Origin: Cupriavidus oxalaticus
GTDB taxonomy: Bacteria > Pseudomonadota > Gammaproteobacteria > Burkholderiales > Burkholderiaceae
Direction: 5' to 3'
Length of the DNA: 64,000 bases
Assembly (NCBI RefSeq): GCF_016894385.1
Contig: NZ_CP069811.1
Coordinates: 410,501 to 474,500 of the forward strand
This document shows positions 34,076-43,718 of this stretch, one piece after another. The notes beneath the pieces are model-generated. The model had not been told where the DNA came from and did not search any database. It saw only the letters and a list, made by a program, of their open reading frames with translations. Every line of letters begins with the position of its first letter. Position 1 is the first letter of the stretch. Position numbers and translations under genes: made by a program.

Positions 34076-36361
34076 GTGAGAAGAAATCGGATCGCGCTGG
34101 CCGCCTCGGCCGCGCTGATGGGCCCCGGCATCGCCGGCGCGCAGCCGGATGAACCCGTCAGCGCGCCGCAGCCCTTGCAGGAAGTCGTGGTCTCGGCGAA
34201 GACCGAGCGCGGCGAAACGCCGGCCACGCCGCCCAATACGCCATCGCCCGCCTACGGCATCAGCGCCGCGCGCATGGCGGACTTCAACGTGGTCAACACC
34301 GAAGACGCGCTCAAGTACGCGCCCAACCTCGCCGTGCGCAAGCGCTTCATCGGCGATATGAACTCGATCATCTCGGTGCGCAGCACCAGCTCGCGCCAGT
34401 CGGCGCGCGGGCTGGTCTATGCCGACGGCCTGCTGCTGTCCAACCTGCTGGGCTCCGATTTCTCCTTCCCCCCGCGCTGGTCGCTGGTCAACGCCGCCGA
34501 GATCGAGCGCGTCGACGTGCTGTATGGCCCCTATTCGGCGCTGTACCCGGGCAACTCGCTGGGCGCGACCGTGCTGATCAGCACGCGCACGCCGGAGAAG
34601 TTCGAAGGCGATGCCAGCGTGCAGCTGTTCACGCAGCGCTTCAACCTGTACGGCACGCACGACAATTTCAACGGCGTGCATGCCAACGCCTACGTGGGCG
34701 ACCGCGTCGGGCCGTTCTCGTGGCTGGTCAGCGTCGACCGGCAGGACAGCAAGAGCCAGCCGCTGAGCTTTTACACCGCGGCGCGTTCGACAAGGCCCGC
34801 CAATGCGACGGATGTCGCTGTATCCGGTGCCTATTTCGATCAGGACCAGACGGGTCGCGATCGGGTGGTAATGGGTGTCAATAGCGAGGGCGTTACGCAC
34901 ACAGTCCAAGATCAATTCAAGGTCAAATTGGGCTATGACATCACGAACACCCTGCAGGCACAGTTCACGGCCGCCTACTGGCAGCAGGACCGTTCCAACA
35001 GCACCGGCAGCTACCTGCGCGATGCCAATGGCAACGTGGTGTCGAACGGCCCGGTCAATATCGGCGGCTATCAATACGTGATTCCGGCCAACGCCTTTGC
35101 CCCGAGCAACGGCGAAGACGCGCGCTGGCTCTACGGCCTGTCGCTGCGCACGCGCAACGAGACCGGCTGGAACTTCTCCGGCGTGGCATCGCTGTTCGAT
35201 GTCAGCAAGGACATCAGCCGCACCGCCAGCACCGCGGGCAATGGCCCGGGCACGGTGACCTATGGCGACGGTACCGGCTGGCGCACGCTTGACCTGAAGG
35301 CCGACTACCGCCCGCAGCAGCTCAAGGGCGGCCACTGGGTCACCCTCGGCTACCACTACGACAACTACCGGCTCAGCAACACCACCTACAACACCTCAGA
35401 CTGGCAGGCCGCCACCATCTCCGCGTTCAACAACGCCTTTGCCGGCAAGACCGAGACGCAGGCGCTGTACGCGCAGGACGCGTGGTACTTCGCCGAGGAC
35501 TGGAAGCTGATCCCGGGCGTGCGCTGGGAACACTGGCGCGCCTATGATGGCAGCCGCAGCCAGCCGGGCGTGGATGTCGCCTACCCGGTGCGCAGCGAGT
35601 CCAACTGGTCGCCCAAGCTGGCGCTGGAAAAGGCCATCGGGCAGGACTGGCTGGGCCGGCTCTCGCTGGGCCAGGCCTACCGCTACCCGACCGTCGCCGA
35701 GCTGTTCCAGGGCCGCATCACCGGCACCTCGCTGATCAACAACGATCCCAACCTGAAGCCGGAACGCTCGTTCTCGAAGGACCTGACCTTCGAACGCACG
35801 GTCGACCGGTCGTACTTCCGCGTGTCGGTGTATGAAGACGACATCCGCGATGCGCTGGTCAGCCAGACCAATACCACGGTGTTCCCCACCGTCACCAGTT
35901 TCCAGAACGTGGACCGCGTGCGCACGCGCGGCATCGAGCTGGCCTATGACGGGCGCGACGTGCTGTTCAGCGGCTTCGACCTGTCGGCCAGCGGCGCGTA
36001 CAACCATTCGAAGACGCTGGAGAACGCCAACAACCCGGCATCGGTGGGCAAGTATTTCTATCGCATCCCGCAGTGGCGCGCGAACCTGGTCGGCACCTAC
36101 CGCTTCACGCCGGCATGGGCCGGCACGCTGGCGATGACCTATTCGGGGCGGCAGTACAATACGCTCGACAACAGCGACGTCAATCCCGACACCTTCGGCG
36201 GCACCAGCAGTTTCCTGACCTTCGACGTCAAGGTGACCTACAAGCCCGCCAGGAACGTGCGTCTCGGGCTTGGCATCGACAACCTGACCGACCAGCGTTA
36301 CTTCGTCTACCACCCGTACCCGGGTCGGACGTTCTACGCCGAGGCCAAGCTTTCCTTCTGA
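34076..36361 (+). CDS. TonB-dependent outer-membrane receptor
   Basis: A 761-residue receptor. It starts at GTG 34076, 8 bp after AAAGG, with a signal peptide (about residues 1-22, LAASAALMGPGIAGAQ). A TonB box-like LQEVVVSA is followed by the plug domain (GLVYADGLLLSNLL, EIERVDVLYGPYSALYPGNSLGATVLI) and a 22-strand-type barrel ending in YAEAKLSF with the terminal Phe. The ligand is not evident. The next two genes encode a periplasmic BNR protein and a thioredoxin-like protein in the same operon. Confidence 0.92.
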   Translation: MRRNRIALAASAALMGPGIAGAQPDEPVSAPQPLQEVVVSAKTERGETPATPPNTPSPAYGISAARMADFNVVNTEDALKYAPNLAVRKRFIGDMNSIISVRSTSSRQSARGLVYADGLLLSNLLGSDFSFPPRWSLVNAAEIERVDVLYGPYSALYPGNSLGATVLISTRTPEKFEGDASVQLFTQRFNLYGTHDNFNGVHANAYVGDRVGPFSWLVSVDRQDSKSQPLSFYTAARSTRPANATDVAVSGAYFDQDQTGRDRVVMGVNSEGVTHTVQDQFKVKLGYDITNTLQAQFTAAYWQQDRSNSTGSYLRDANGNVVSNGPVNIGGYQYVIPANAFAPSNGEDARWLYGLSLRTRNETGWNFSGVASLFDVSKDISRTASTAGNGPGTVTYGDGTGWRTLDLKADYRPQQLKGGHWVTLGYHYDNYRLSNTTYNTSDWQAATISAFNNAFAGKTETQALYAQDAWYFAEDWKLIPGVRWEHWRAYDGSRSQPGVDVAYPVRSESNWSPKLALEKAIGQDWLGRLSLGQAYRYPTVAELFQGRITGTSLINNDPNLKPERSFSKDLTFERTVDRSYFRVSVYEDDIRDALVSQTNTTVFPTVTSFQNVDRVRTRGIELAYDGRDVLFSGFDLSASGAYNHSKTLENANNPASVGKYFYRIPQWRANLVGTYRFTPAWAGTLAMTYSGRQYNTLDNSDVNPDTFGGTSSFLTFDVKVTYKPARNVRLGLGIDNLTDQRYFVYHPYPGRTFYAEAKLSF

Positions 36362-36366
36362 GTGCA

Positions 36367-37617
36367 GTGACCAGTCCGATCCTGACCATTCCCCTGCAGC
36401 GCTTGCGCCGCAGCTTCCGCTTCCTTGCCGCCGGCGTGATCGCCTGCACCGCGTTCGCCGCGATGGCGCAGTCCCATGGCAACCATGCCGGCCATGGTGC
36501 GCAAAGTCCGGCGCCGAAGGCGATGAGCGAACTCGGCACCGGCGCCGCCTTCGATCGCGATGGCCGGTTGTGGATCGCCTACAAGGATGGCCAGCACGTG
36601 GCCGTGCGCGCGTCGACCGACCAGGGCCGCAGCTTCGGGCCGGTGCAGCACGTCAACCGCGTGCCCGAGCCGGTCGCGGCCGACCACGACAGCCGGCCCA
36701 AGGTGGCGGCGGGGCGCGACGGCGAGATCTACATCACCTGGACCCAGCCGCTGCCCAAGCCCTATACCGGCTTTATCCGCTTCGCGCGCTCCACCGACGG
36801 CGGCAAGACCTTTGCCGCGCCAGTGACCGTGCATGCCAACCGCGACCAGATCGCGCACCGCTTCGACGCAATCGCGGTGGACCCGGCCGGCCGCGTCTTC
36901 GTCAGCTGGATCGACAAGCGCGACGTGGTCGCCGCCGAAGCGCGCAAGCAGCCCTATGCCGGCGCTGCGATCTACTACGCGGTCTCTGCCGACCACGGCA
37001 AGAGCTTCCAGGGCGATTACAAGATCGCCGACCAGTCCTGCGAATGCTGCCGCATCGCGCTCGCGCCGACGCCGGACGGCAAGATGCTGGCGCTATGGCG
37101 CCATGTCTTCCCGCCCAACGCGCGCGACCACGCGGTGGCACTGCTCGGCGCCGACGGCACGCCCGCGCCGATGCAGCGCGCGACCTTCGACGACTGGCGC
37201 ATCGACGCCTGCCCGCACCACGGCCCGGGCGCCGTGGTGACGCCGGACGGCACGCTGCACATGGTCTGGTTCAACGTGAAGGCAGGCAAGCCGACGGTAT
37301 CGGTCGGCCGCTTCCGGGATGGCAAGCTGCTGGCGCAGCGTCCGCTGGACGACCCGCGCGCGCAGCATGCCGATATCGTCGCGCTCGACGACCATCGCAT
37401 CGTGGTGGCGTGGAAATCGTTCGACGGCCAGCAGACTCGGCTCTCGGCGATGCTGTCGCAGGACGGCGGCAAGACCTGGCAGACGCGCCAGCTCGCCGGC
37501 ACCGCGCGCGATTCGGACCAGCCGCACCTGCTGCAGCACGGCGGCCGCGCCTACGTGCTGTGGCGCACCGAGGCCGAAGGCTTCCAGGTCTTCCCGCTGG
37601 TGCAGGAGGGCGCATGA
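36367..37617 (+). CDS. secreted BNR/sialidase-like beta-propeller protein
   Basis: A 416-residue protein starting at GTG 36367, 5 bp after the receptor stop, with a signal peptide ending at about residue 30 (FAAMAQ). It has several Asp-box/BNR repeats (STDQGRSFG, STDGGKTFA, SADHGKSFQ, SQDGGKTWQ), which build a beta-propeller. A CECC cluster near residue 225, DACPHHG and a His-rich N-terminus (SHGNHAGHG) suggest metal or haem binding. No sialidase FRIP/Arg triad is obvious, so hydrolase activity is doubtful. Confidence 0.8.
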   Translation: MTSPILTIPLQRLRRSFRFLAAGVIACTAFAAMAQSHGNHAGHGAQSPAPKAMSELGTGAAFDRDGRLWIAYKDGQHVAVRASTDQGRSFGPVQHVNRVPEPVAADHDSRPKVAAGRDGEIYITWTQPLPKPYTGFIRFARSTDGGKTFAAPVTVHANRDQIAHRFDAIAVDPAGRVFVSWIDKRDVVAAEARKQPYAGAAIYYAVSADHGKSFQGDYKIADQSCECCRIALAPTPDGKMLALWRHVFPPNARDHAVALLGADGTPAPMQRATFDDWRIDACPHHGPGAVVTPDGTLHMVWFNVKAGKPTVSVGRFRDGKLLAQRPLDDPRAQHADIVALDDHRIVVAWKSFDGQQTRLSAMLSQDGGKTWQTRQLAGTARDSDQPHLLQHGGRAYVLWRTEAEGFQVFPLVQEGA

Positions 37618-38114
37618 CATTGCGTCGCAAACTCGTCGCCACGCTGGCAGGCACCGCGATCGCGCTCGGCGTGGCCGGCATGGCGCAAGCGGCCGAACGC
37701 GTGTCGGTCTTCGAATCTGCCAGTGCCGCGCAGCTCAGTGCCAGCCAGCAGGGCAAGCCGTTCGTGCTGGTGGTGTGGTCGCTCGACTGCGTCTACTGCA
37801 AGCGTAATTTCGAGGCCATCGGCAAGCTGCAGGCGAAGCATCGCGGCCTGCGCGTGGTCACGCTGGCCATGGACCGGCCCGATGCGCTGCCGCAGGTGCA
37901 GCAGCTGCTCAAGCGCGTCAACCTGACGCGCAACGCGTGGATGTTCGGCAACGAGCCGCAGGATAGGCTGCGCTACGCGGTCGATCCCGACTGGATGGGC
38001 GAGATGCCGCGCACGTACTTCTATCGCGCCGACGGCCAGCGGCAGGGCGTGTCCGGCGTGATCAGCGACGCCGACTGGGACAAGCACCTGCGCTGGGCTG
38101 GTATCGGCGGCTGA
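37614..38114 (+). CDS. exported thioredoxin-like protein
   Basis: A 166-residue protein with a signal peptide (about 1-26, GVAGMAQA) and a thioredoxin-fold active site WSLDCVYCKRN (Cys59-x-x-Cys62), then a cis-Pro-type EMPRTYFY. The ATG overlaps the BNR gene stop (ATGA). It may keep the Cys cluster of the BNR protein reduced in the periplasm; this rests only on the overlap. Confidence 0.87.
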   Translation: MTLRRKLVATLAGTAIALGVAGMAQAAERVSVFESASAAQLSASQQGKPFVLVVWSLDCVYCKRNFEAIGKLQAKHRGLRVVTLAMDRPDALPQVQQLLKRVNLTRNAWMFGNEPQDRLRYAVDPDWMGEMPRTYFYRADGQRQGVSGVISDADWDKHLRWAGIGG

Positions 38115-38143
38115 GGGTAGCCGCCGACCCGCTCACGGATTTC

Positions 38144-38596
38144 CTACGACAAATCCGCCGGCAGCTTGCCGCCGTTGGCGGCCAGCTCCTGCATCAACCG
38201 CTTGTGCAGCCAGATGTTCATCGCGGCGGAGTCATTCATGTCGCCGCTGTAGTGCAGCTCGCGCGCCAGTTCCTTGCGGTGCTCCAGGCTGCTGTCGATG
38301 CCCAGCGCCTTCATGGTATCGACGATGGACGTGCGCCAGTTCAGCGTCTGCCCGCTCTCCTTGACCAGATTGTCCATGATCGATTCGACGTCGACGCCGG
38401 ACAGTGGCGCGGGTTTGGCCGTGGCCTGACCCGCGCTGCCCGCGGGCGCTGTGCCGCCTGCCGATGCGGGAGACGCGCCTGACGGCGTGGGTGCCGAGCC
38501 CGCAGGGGCTGGCGTGCCAGTGGGGGTGCCTGAGGTCGTGGCAGCAGGCTTCGCCCTGCCCAGCAGCTTGTTGAGTATGTCCTTGAAGATGCTCAT
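38144..38596 (-). CDS. DUF3597 protein
   Basis: A 150-residue protein starting MSIFKDILNKLLGRA. A Pro/Ala/Gly/Ser low-complexity linker (residues about 17-65) leads to a C-terminal DUF3597 domain (VDVESIMDNLVKESGQTLNWRTSIVDTMKALGIDSSLEHRKELARELHY pattern). The ribosome site AGGAGGT is strong. The family function is unknown. Confidence 0.87.
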   Translation of the reverse strand: MSIFKDILNKLLGRAKPAATTSGTPTGTPAPAGSAPTPSGASPASAGGTAPAGSAGQATAKPAPLSGVDVESIMDNLVKESGQTLNWRTSIVDTMKALGIDSSLEHRKELARELHYSGDMNDSAAMNIWLHKRLMQELAANGGKLPADLS

Positions 38597-39041
38597 GGTG
38601 ACCTCCTGGTGGTGTGGAGACCAGCGCCATGCACAAACTGCACCATCCACGCAGGCCGCGCCTGCTGAGTAACCGGAGCCAGTGCGGTTGTAAATGCTGC
38701 ATGTATGCCAGGTCAGTCGGGCACGTTTGGCTACTTGCCGAACGCGCCGGCGTTGTCGCCATATCTACTCGAACACCGGATCAGCCTCGCCTCGTAATAT
38801 CGAATTCGCAGAATCACGATCCTGGGATTTTTCTGTCTATGCATGGGAAATTAATCTGGTGTCAGATAGGAATAATCCGAGCTTAATAAGATTATTTAGA
38901 ATATAAAATTCGCTTTATTAAGCCGCGTTGCACTTGTTTGCATTTTTTCCGGCCGTGATTTGCGATTATCATCCGGCCAAGTTGGCGGGACCTGGCAGTC
39001 CTTGTCGAGACCTTATCTGACTCACCGCAAGGATCGGAACC
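38597..39041. other. 445-bp intergenic region, low GC at right
   Basis: No gene is visible. The GC content falls sharply at about 38800-38960 (for example TTAATAAGATTATTTAGAATATAAAATTC), marking the left boundary of the lower-GC vgrG/effector island. The drop supports horizontal acquisition and may carry the island promoter. Confidence 0.5.
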
Positions 39042-39455
39042 ATGGGCGTTCGAGATTTGCCGTTCCACGCGTCACGTGCCGTCATGGTCAAGGGCACTGG
39101 CCTGCCGGTAGTTCTTGGGCAATCGGCCCTGAACATTTCCCGGCTGACGGGGCGCGATGGAATCAATACCCTCTTCGCCTACGAGATCGAACTCAAGACC
39201 CCTGACAATCGGCACGCGTGTTTCGGCCCGGAAGCGAATCTTGATCTGCAGGCGATGCAGGGCAAGGAACTCACCGTCGAGATCGAGCTTGAGGGCACTG
39301 GTACCGGCCTGGCCGGCAACGTTGGCGCCGGCACCCGCGAGATCACCGGCATCGTGCACGAAGTGCAGGGCCCGTTCATCGTGGGACGGCACGCGCTCTA
39401 TCGCTTCACGTTGCGACCGTGGCTGTGGCTCGCCACACTGACCACCGACTACAAG
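39042..39455 (+). pseudogene. vgrG (tssI) N-terminal fragment
   Basis: The first about 138 codons encode the N-terminal gp27-like domain of a VgrG spike: LNISRLTGRDGINTLFAYEIELKTPD, ITGIVHEVQGPFIVGRHALYRFTLRPWLWLATLTTDYK. The family sequence stops abruptly at DYK (about 39455) and continues in another frame as the metallophosphoesterase. The rest of VgrG (about 500 or more residues) is missing, so this is a truncated remnant. No other T6SS gene is in the window. Confidence 0.85.
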
Positions 39456-42400
39456 ACACTGCCGCCGAGAAGGTGCGGATTGCCTGTACCAACGTTACCT
39501 ACGAGCCGAAGATTGAGGGCTGCGTGGACTGCGAGGAGAGGGCGCCGATCCGCGCTGTCATTCTGAGCCCTAACCTGGGTACTCCGCTCATTCTGCAGCC
39601 GGGGCAGACCAAGTGCAGCATCTTCATTGCGGCCGAGGCCATCGCCAGACGGTATTTCGGTGCGAAGCCAGCAAAAGACGACGGCATCAAAAATTGCGTT
39701 GGCGAGGCGATCTGCGAGGCTCCGTACGGCCCGGTCTTCGTGGATCGCCACCTGCGCCTCTATCCTCTCCAAAGTGGCAAGCAAATCAAGAAAGAGCCTA
39801 AGGACGCCATGCTGTTCCGGGATGGCAAGGCAGCGTCCAAGGCAATGGGGGCGGTCCGGGTCTGGAACGTTGGCAAGTTCGCTGGCGGATTAATTGCGAA
39901 CCGTTTGGGCGAGCCGGTGGCGATCCTGCGCAGTGCCACGGTGGCGCAGTATTCCACCGGAGTGGCATTGACCGATATCTATGAGATTGAGATCGATCTG
40001 TCCAAGCTGCCGGACTCGCCTGACCTCGGCAAGATGTGCACCTTCGCCTGGATGGTACCGGTGCCCAAAGCGTACGCGGTCAGGCCCGAGGTAAAAGGCG
40101 TGGAAGCTTGGGAGTATCAGGATCAGGTCATTCTGGATTTCCTCGACGCCGAGCGAAAGGATCCGAACCGCCGGCACTATCCGACACTCTTCGAGTTCGA
40201 CCTGTCGGAGCCTCCTTCGCCAACGGCTCTACCAGCACACAAGACTGATGCCAGGCACCGCTTGATGGCCTGGCACCCGGTCATCCGCAGCAACGCCGCC
40301 GCGCTCAGGGTCGGGCACCTGTCCGATGTCCACGTCAATGTTCGTCAGAATACCCTGGCCAAATCCCCCGCGTACCTGCTGGAGCAGCCTGGCGGGCAGC
40401 CAGCCCCCGGAACGCCTGCTGAGCCACCGGCATCGAGGTTGTGCAACAGCTTCATCGGTCTGTACCAATTGGTGAAAGCCTTCGCCGATGGTGATGAGGC
40501 GACGAAGGCGGACGTATTGGTGATCACGGGAGACCTGCTGGATTTCAACCGCAACCTCGACCCGAACGCCATCCCCCCGAATAGCATTGGTGCCCAATGG
40601 CGCGCCTTCAATGTGCTCAACAACATTCAGAACCCCGGCCTGTACAAGCGCGGTCTGGATGACATGCTGGTCTATTCGCTGGTGCGCCATGCCTATCAGC
40701 AATGGAACCTGCCTGTGTTTCTCACAACCGGAAACCACGAGGCGTACCAGGTACCTTATGGCATCTCTCCACGCGAGAACGCTTGGGTAATGGCAATGGG
40801 CGCATTGGAAGCCACCAACTCACTCAAGGGCCCCCACGGAAAGCGGCAGATCGAGCCAGGGATACTGGCCACGGCTGCGGGCACCGTCAGCGCCTACAAC
40901 GACTTCGATCGCGCCAGCGATTGGGATGAGGCCAAGGCGAATGACGGCATTGCCGCCGACCACAACCTCACAATCTACGAAGCTTGCCTCGCCTACGGCC
41001 CGACCTATGGCCAGGCACTGACGTCACAGAACTTCGACCGGAAGCAGTGCGACTGGTTCTTTTCCCTCTTCACTCCACTCTCGGATTGGCGACACGTCTA
41101 TGGCCGGCAATGCCTGCTAGGCCTGGATTGGGGCGAGGGAGAAGAATACATGAACCTGAGCGGCGCCGTGCCGATGCGCGCGGACAAGCAGAGCTACGGC
41201 ATTCTGCCGCGGTCCACCCGCGCCATCAGTGATCATCAGCATTACCTGCTCGACTGGACCCGATATCTGGCGCGAGAACGGTATCAAGCGCAGTTGCTGC
41301 TCTTCTCCCACTTCACGTTCGTCAACTATGACAACAAGGTGGCATTCTCTGACAGAAACCGCCAGTTCGTGCCCGCCTATGGCAAGGGAAAGCCAGTCCT
41401 GGCCGGCGAGAACAATGGGGGCTGGAACTTCAACAACATGGGAACCTGCGAGCGCAAGCTGGACTGGTTCTTTCAGAACTGCGTCAATCAGACCAGAAAG
41501 GCGGGAGTGAGCGTGCATTTCAGCGGTCACTCACACCGCGCAGGGATCTATACCACAACAATCAGCGGCAACACCGTGACGATAGAGAGCGCCTTTGATC
41601 CGGGGCTGCAGCCTGCACATCCGGCCAATACCAGCGAGGCTGGAAAGACAAAGTTCATCGTCAGCTCCTGCGGCGGACCGATTGGCGTGCAGAACCTGAA
41701 CCACGAACTGGGCGGCTGGACTCTCACTCCGCCTTCCGGCACCCTTTACGATCCATCGGCCAAAATCCCCTTCCGCCAGGTTGCCTATGCCAAGGGCAGC
41801 GCGCAGCCGCGGCTGGCGGTGGCGCTGGACTATATGCAGGTCAGCAAGGTCGAGCGGGTGCTCCATTGGGAGCATGCCAAGGGGAATACCTTCTTCATGG
41901 TCGTCGGCCCGAAAACGCACCGGTTGGGCTGCATTGCATCTGTTCGCTTGTGGGGTTTTGGCAGAACTCCGGATCAGCCAGGCGGGGCCACATGGATCCC
42001 ATTCGACACTACGCTCAAATTCCGCCACCTTTCCCGGGGCTCAGCCTATGAAAGCCCGGCAGCGGCACCGCAAAGCGGCATTTATGAGATGGCACTGCCA
42101 GCCGGCAGACAGCCTGAAATCGCTGCGCTACAAGATCCACTTCTAGCGAATACCACCCGCTGGTTCTGCGAGGTCAAGCTCCAGGCGCCTAAAGGGCTTC
42201 CGGCGGATCATTTCAAGCTTGATCCGTGGTTTTTCCCGGTTGACTTCACCACACGGAAGACGGGTATCGGGCGTGTCCCAATGCTGCGCCGGCGGCTTGG
42301 CGAGCAAGGGGAGGTGCCGGATTGGGATTGGCTGAGCGAGACGCTGAGCAAGAGTCGATACCCCAGCAAGGATGACGCCACCCGCGTAGACAACCAATGA
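39419..42400 (+). CDS. calcineurin-type metallophosphoesterase, candidate T6SS effector
   Basis: Up to 993 residues from GTG 39419. The true N-terminus is uncertain because codons before about 39458 are vgrG sequence in another frame; GTG 39473 is another possible start. The phosphoesterase core is complete: VGHLSDVHVN (Asp303, His305), VITGDLLDFN (Asp372), TTGNHEA (Asn439, His440), LLLFSHFTF (about 630) and FSGHSHRAG (about 703). An N-terminal region of about 290 residues (with a CTNVTYEPKIEGCVDC pair) and a C-terminal beta-rich region are unassigned. It is followed by a Tat-lipoprotein with a 4-bp overlap. The vgrG link suggests a delivered toxin acting on phosphodiesters; not proven. Confidence 0.75.
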   Translation: MAVARHTDHRLQDTAAEKVRIACTNVTYEPKIEGCVDCEERAPIRAVILSPNLGTPLILQPGQTKCSIFIAAEAIARRYFGAKPAKDDGIKNCVGEAICEAPYGPVFVDRHLRLYPLQSGKQIKKEPKDAMLFRDGKAASKAMGAVRVWNVGKFAGGLIANRLGEPVAILRSATVAQYSTGVALTDIYEIEIDLSKLPDSPDLGKMCTFAWMVPVPKAYAVRPEVKGVEAWEYQDQVILDFLDAERKDPNRRHYPTLFEFDLSEPPSPTALPAHKTDARHRLMAWHPVIRSNAAALRVGHLSDVHVNVRQNTLAKSPAYLLEQPGGQPAPGTPAEPPASRLCNSFIGLYQLVKAFADGDEATKADVLVITGDLLDFNRNLDPNAIPPNSIGAQWRAFNVLNNIQNPGLYKRGLDDMLVYSLVRHAYQQWNLPVFLTTGNHEAYQVPYGISPRENAWVMAMGALEATNSLKGPHGKRQIEPGILATAAGTVSAYNDFDRASDWDEAKANDGIAADHNLTIYEACLAYGPTYGQALTSQNFDRKQCDWFFSLFTPLSDWRHVYGRQCLLGLDWGEGEEYMNLSGAVPMRADKQSYGILPRSTRAISDHQHYLLDWTRYLARERYQAQLLLFSHFTFVNYDNKVAFSDRNRQFVPAYGKGKPVLAGENNGGWNFNNMGTCERKLDWFFQNCVNQTRKAGVSVHFSGHSHRAGIYTTTISGNTVTIESAFDPGLQPAHPANTSEAGKTKFIVSSCGGPIGVQNLNHELGGWTLTPPSGTLYDPSAKIPFRQVAYAKGSAQPRLAVALDYMQVSKVERVLHWEHAKGNTFFMVVGPKTHRLGCIASVRLWGFGRTPDQPGGATWIPFDTTLKFRHLSRGSAYESPAAAPQSGIYEMALPAGRQPEIAALQDPLLANTTRWFCEVKLQAPKGLPADHFKLDPWFFPVDFTTRKTGIGRVPMLRRRLGEQGEVPDWDWLSETLSKSRYPSKDDATRVDNQ

Positions 42401-43686
42401 CCAGCCGCCGCCAGTTCCTGACCATGCTCGGCATGGTCAGCCTCACTACCACCGGATGCACACGTATGACTGCCAAGAACATCGAGGCCATGCCTCATGA
42501 GTATGCATTGCTGATGGATCCCGCCAAGCGCCGTGCGGCATTAGGCGAGCAGCGATTGAGAATCAGCGGTGCCGACTTCGGCGTGGGTGGCACCGACTTC
42601 TATGAAAAAGAGTGGGAGAGCATCCACTTCTACGACTGCATTTTCTATGGCGTCATCCACCTGAGCCGGATCAGAAACTGCGTGTTCGAGCACTGTCAGT
42701 TTCCGGGATCCAACTTTCAGGCCTATCACTTCGAGGGTGTGCTCTTTGTGCGCAGCGACACCCTGGGGGGCGCCTACCTGATGGCTGGTGCAACGAGCAA
42801 GAACGTGCGCTTCGTGGAATGCGATTTTGGCGCCAAGAATCCGGACGTGAATCAATACGGAGCCGTCTACCTCAACGGGGATGTTTCATATGAGCGCTGT
42901 ACTGGACACTATATGAGCGTCAAAGGCAATGGTGTCGTTAGCTACCGGGGCTGCAGGTTTGGCAATGTCAATATGAGCAACGGCACGTTTGACAAGGGCA
43001 AATGGGAATACGCCACGGTCTCCATCAACAACTGTCATTTTAGGGGGCGGACAAGATTGTCCCGCTCGTCCATTACCAATCTAACCATCCGCAACAGCAA
43101 ATTCGACATCCTCGAAGTCGGCCTTTCCGATGTGCAGGGCGACGTGCTGATCGAGGGCGTACAGGCGGGAGCCATGATCAACATGTTCGCCAATGCGCGC
43201 TCCATTACCATTCGCAACAGCCAGTTCCGAGGTATCAGCATCAGCCCGGAGGGATACGAAACACGCTATCGCTCGCTAGATTGCCTTGTTGAGCTTGAGA
43301 ATCAAAAGAACCTGAGATCCGTTGTCCTGGAGAATATCGAATGCGGGCGGGATGATTGGGGAGTGAACGACGTAGTGGACAACAAGCTGACCAACATTTC
43401 CCGAGGCTGTCAGATCATGGGCGGCTATGACTCCACTGTCATTCGCCATTGCACCATCCCCAATGCTTCACTCATGCTCGAATCGGCCAGCGTCCTGATC
43501 GACCGGTACGAAGGCGAAAAGGCCAGCTTCGTCACTAGCAAGATCGGCTCGTTGACTTTGCGCGATACCGCCATCGTCAAGGCCATCGACTTTACCGGCG
43601 TCCAGGTGCAGAAGCTCGACGCAAGTGGACTGGTGCGCTACACCGGTCAGAAGATCGTGACCACGAGAAGCAATGTTTCACTCTGA
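42397..43686 (+). CDS. Tat-type lipoprotein with beta-helix repeats, candidate immunity protein
   Basis: A 429-residue protein. Its N-terminus MTSRRQFLTMLGMVSLTTTGC has a twin-Arg motif and a lipobox with Cys21, so it should be a periplasmic, membrane-anchored lipoprotein. The body has pentapeptide/parallel beta-helix-like stacks (FYDCIFYGVIHLSRIRNCVFEHCQF, VSINNCHFRGRTRLSRSSI, ITIRNSQFRG). The ATG overlaps the effector stop (ATGA). GC and codon use are lower than in the flanks. A periplasmic protein tightly coupled to a vgrG-linked enzyme fits an immunity role; this is inference. Confidence 0.72.
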   Translation: MTSRRQFLTMLGMVSLTTTGCTRMTAKNIEAMPHEYALLMDPAKRRAALGEQRLRISGADFGVGGTDFYEKEWESIHFYDCIFYGVIHLSRIRNCVFEHCQFPGSNFQAYHFEGVLFVRSDTLGGAYLMAGATSKNVRFVECDFGAKNPDVNQYGAVYLNGDVSYERCTGHYMSVKGNGVVSYRGCRFGNVNMSNGTFDKGKWEYATVSINNCHFRGRTRLSRSSITNLTIRNSKFDILEVGLSDVQGDVLIEGVQAGAMINMFANARSITIRNSQFRGISISPEGYETRYRSLDCLVELENQKNLRSVVLENIECGRDDWGVNDVVDNKLTNISRGCQIMGGYDSTVIRHCTIPNASLMLESASVLIDRYEGEKASFVTSKIGSLTLRDTAIVKAIDFTGVQVQKLDASGLVRYTGQKIVTTRSNVSL

Positions 43687-43718
43687 TGATTAATGCTATC
43701 TGAAGCAGGGTAACAAGA

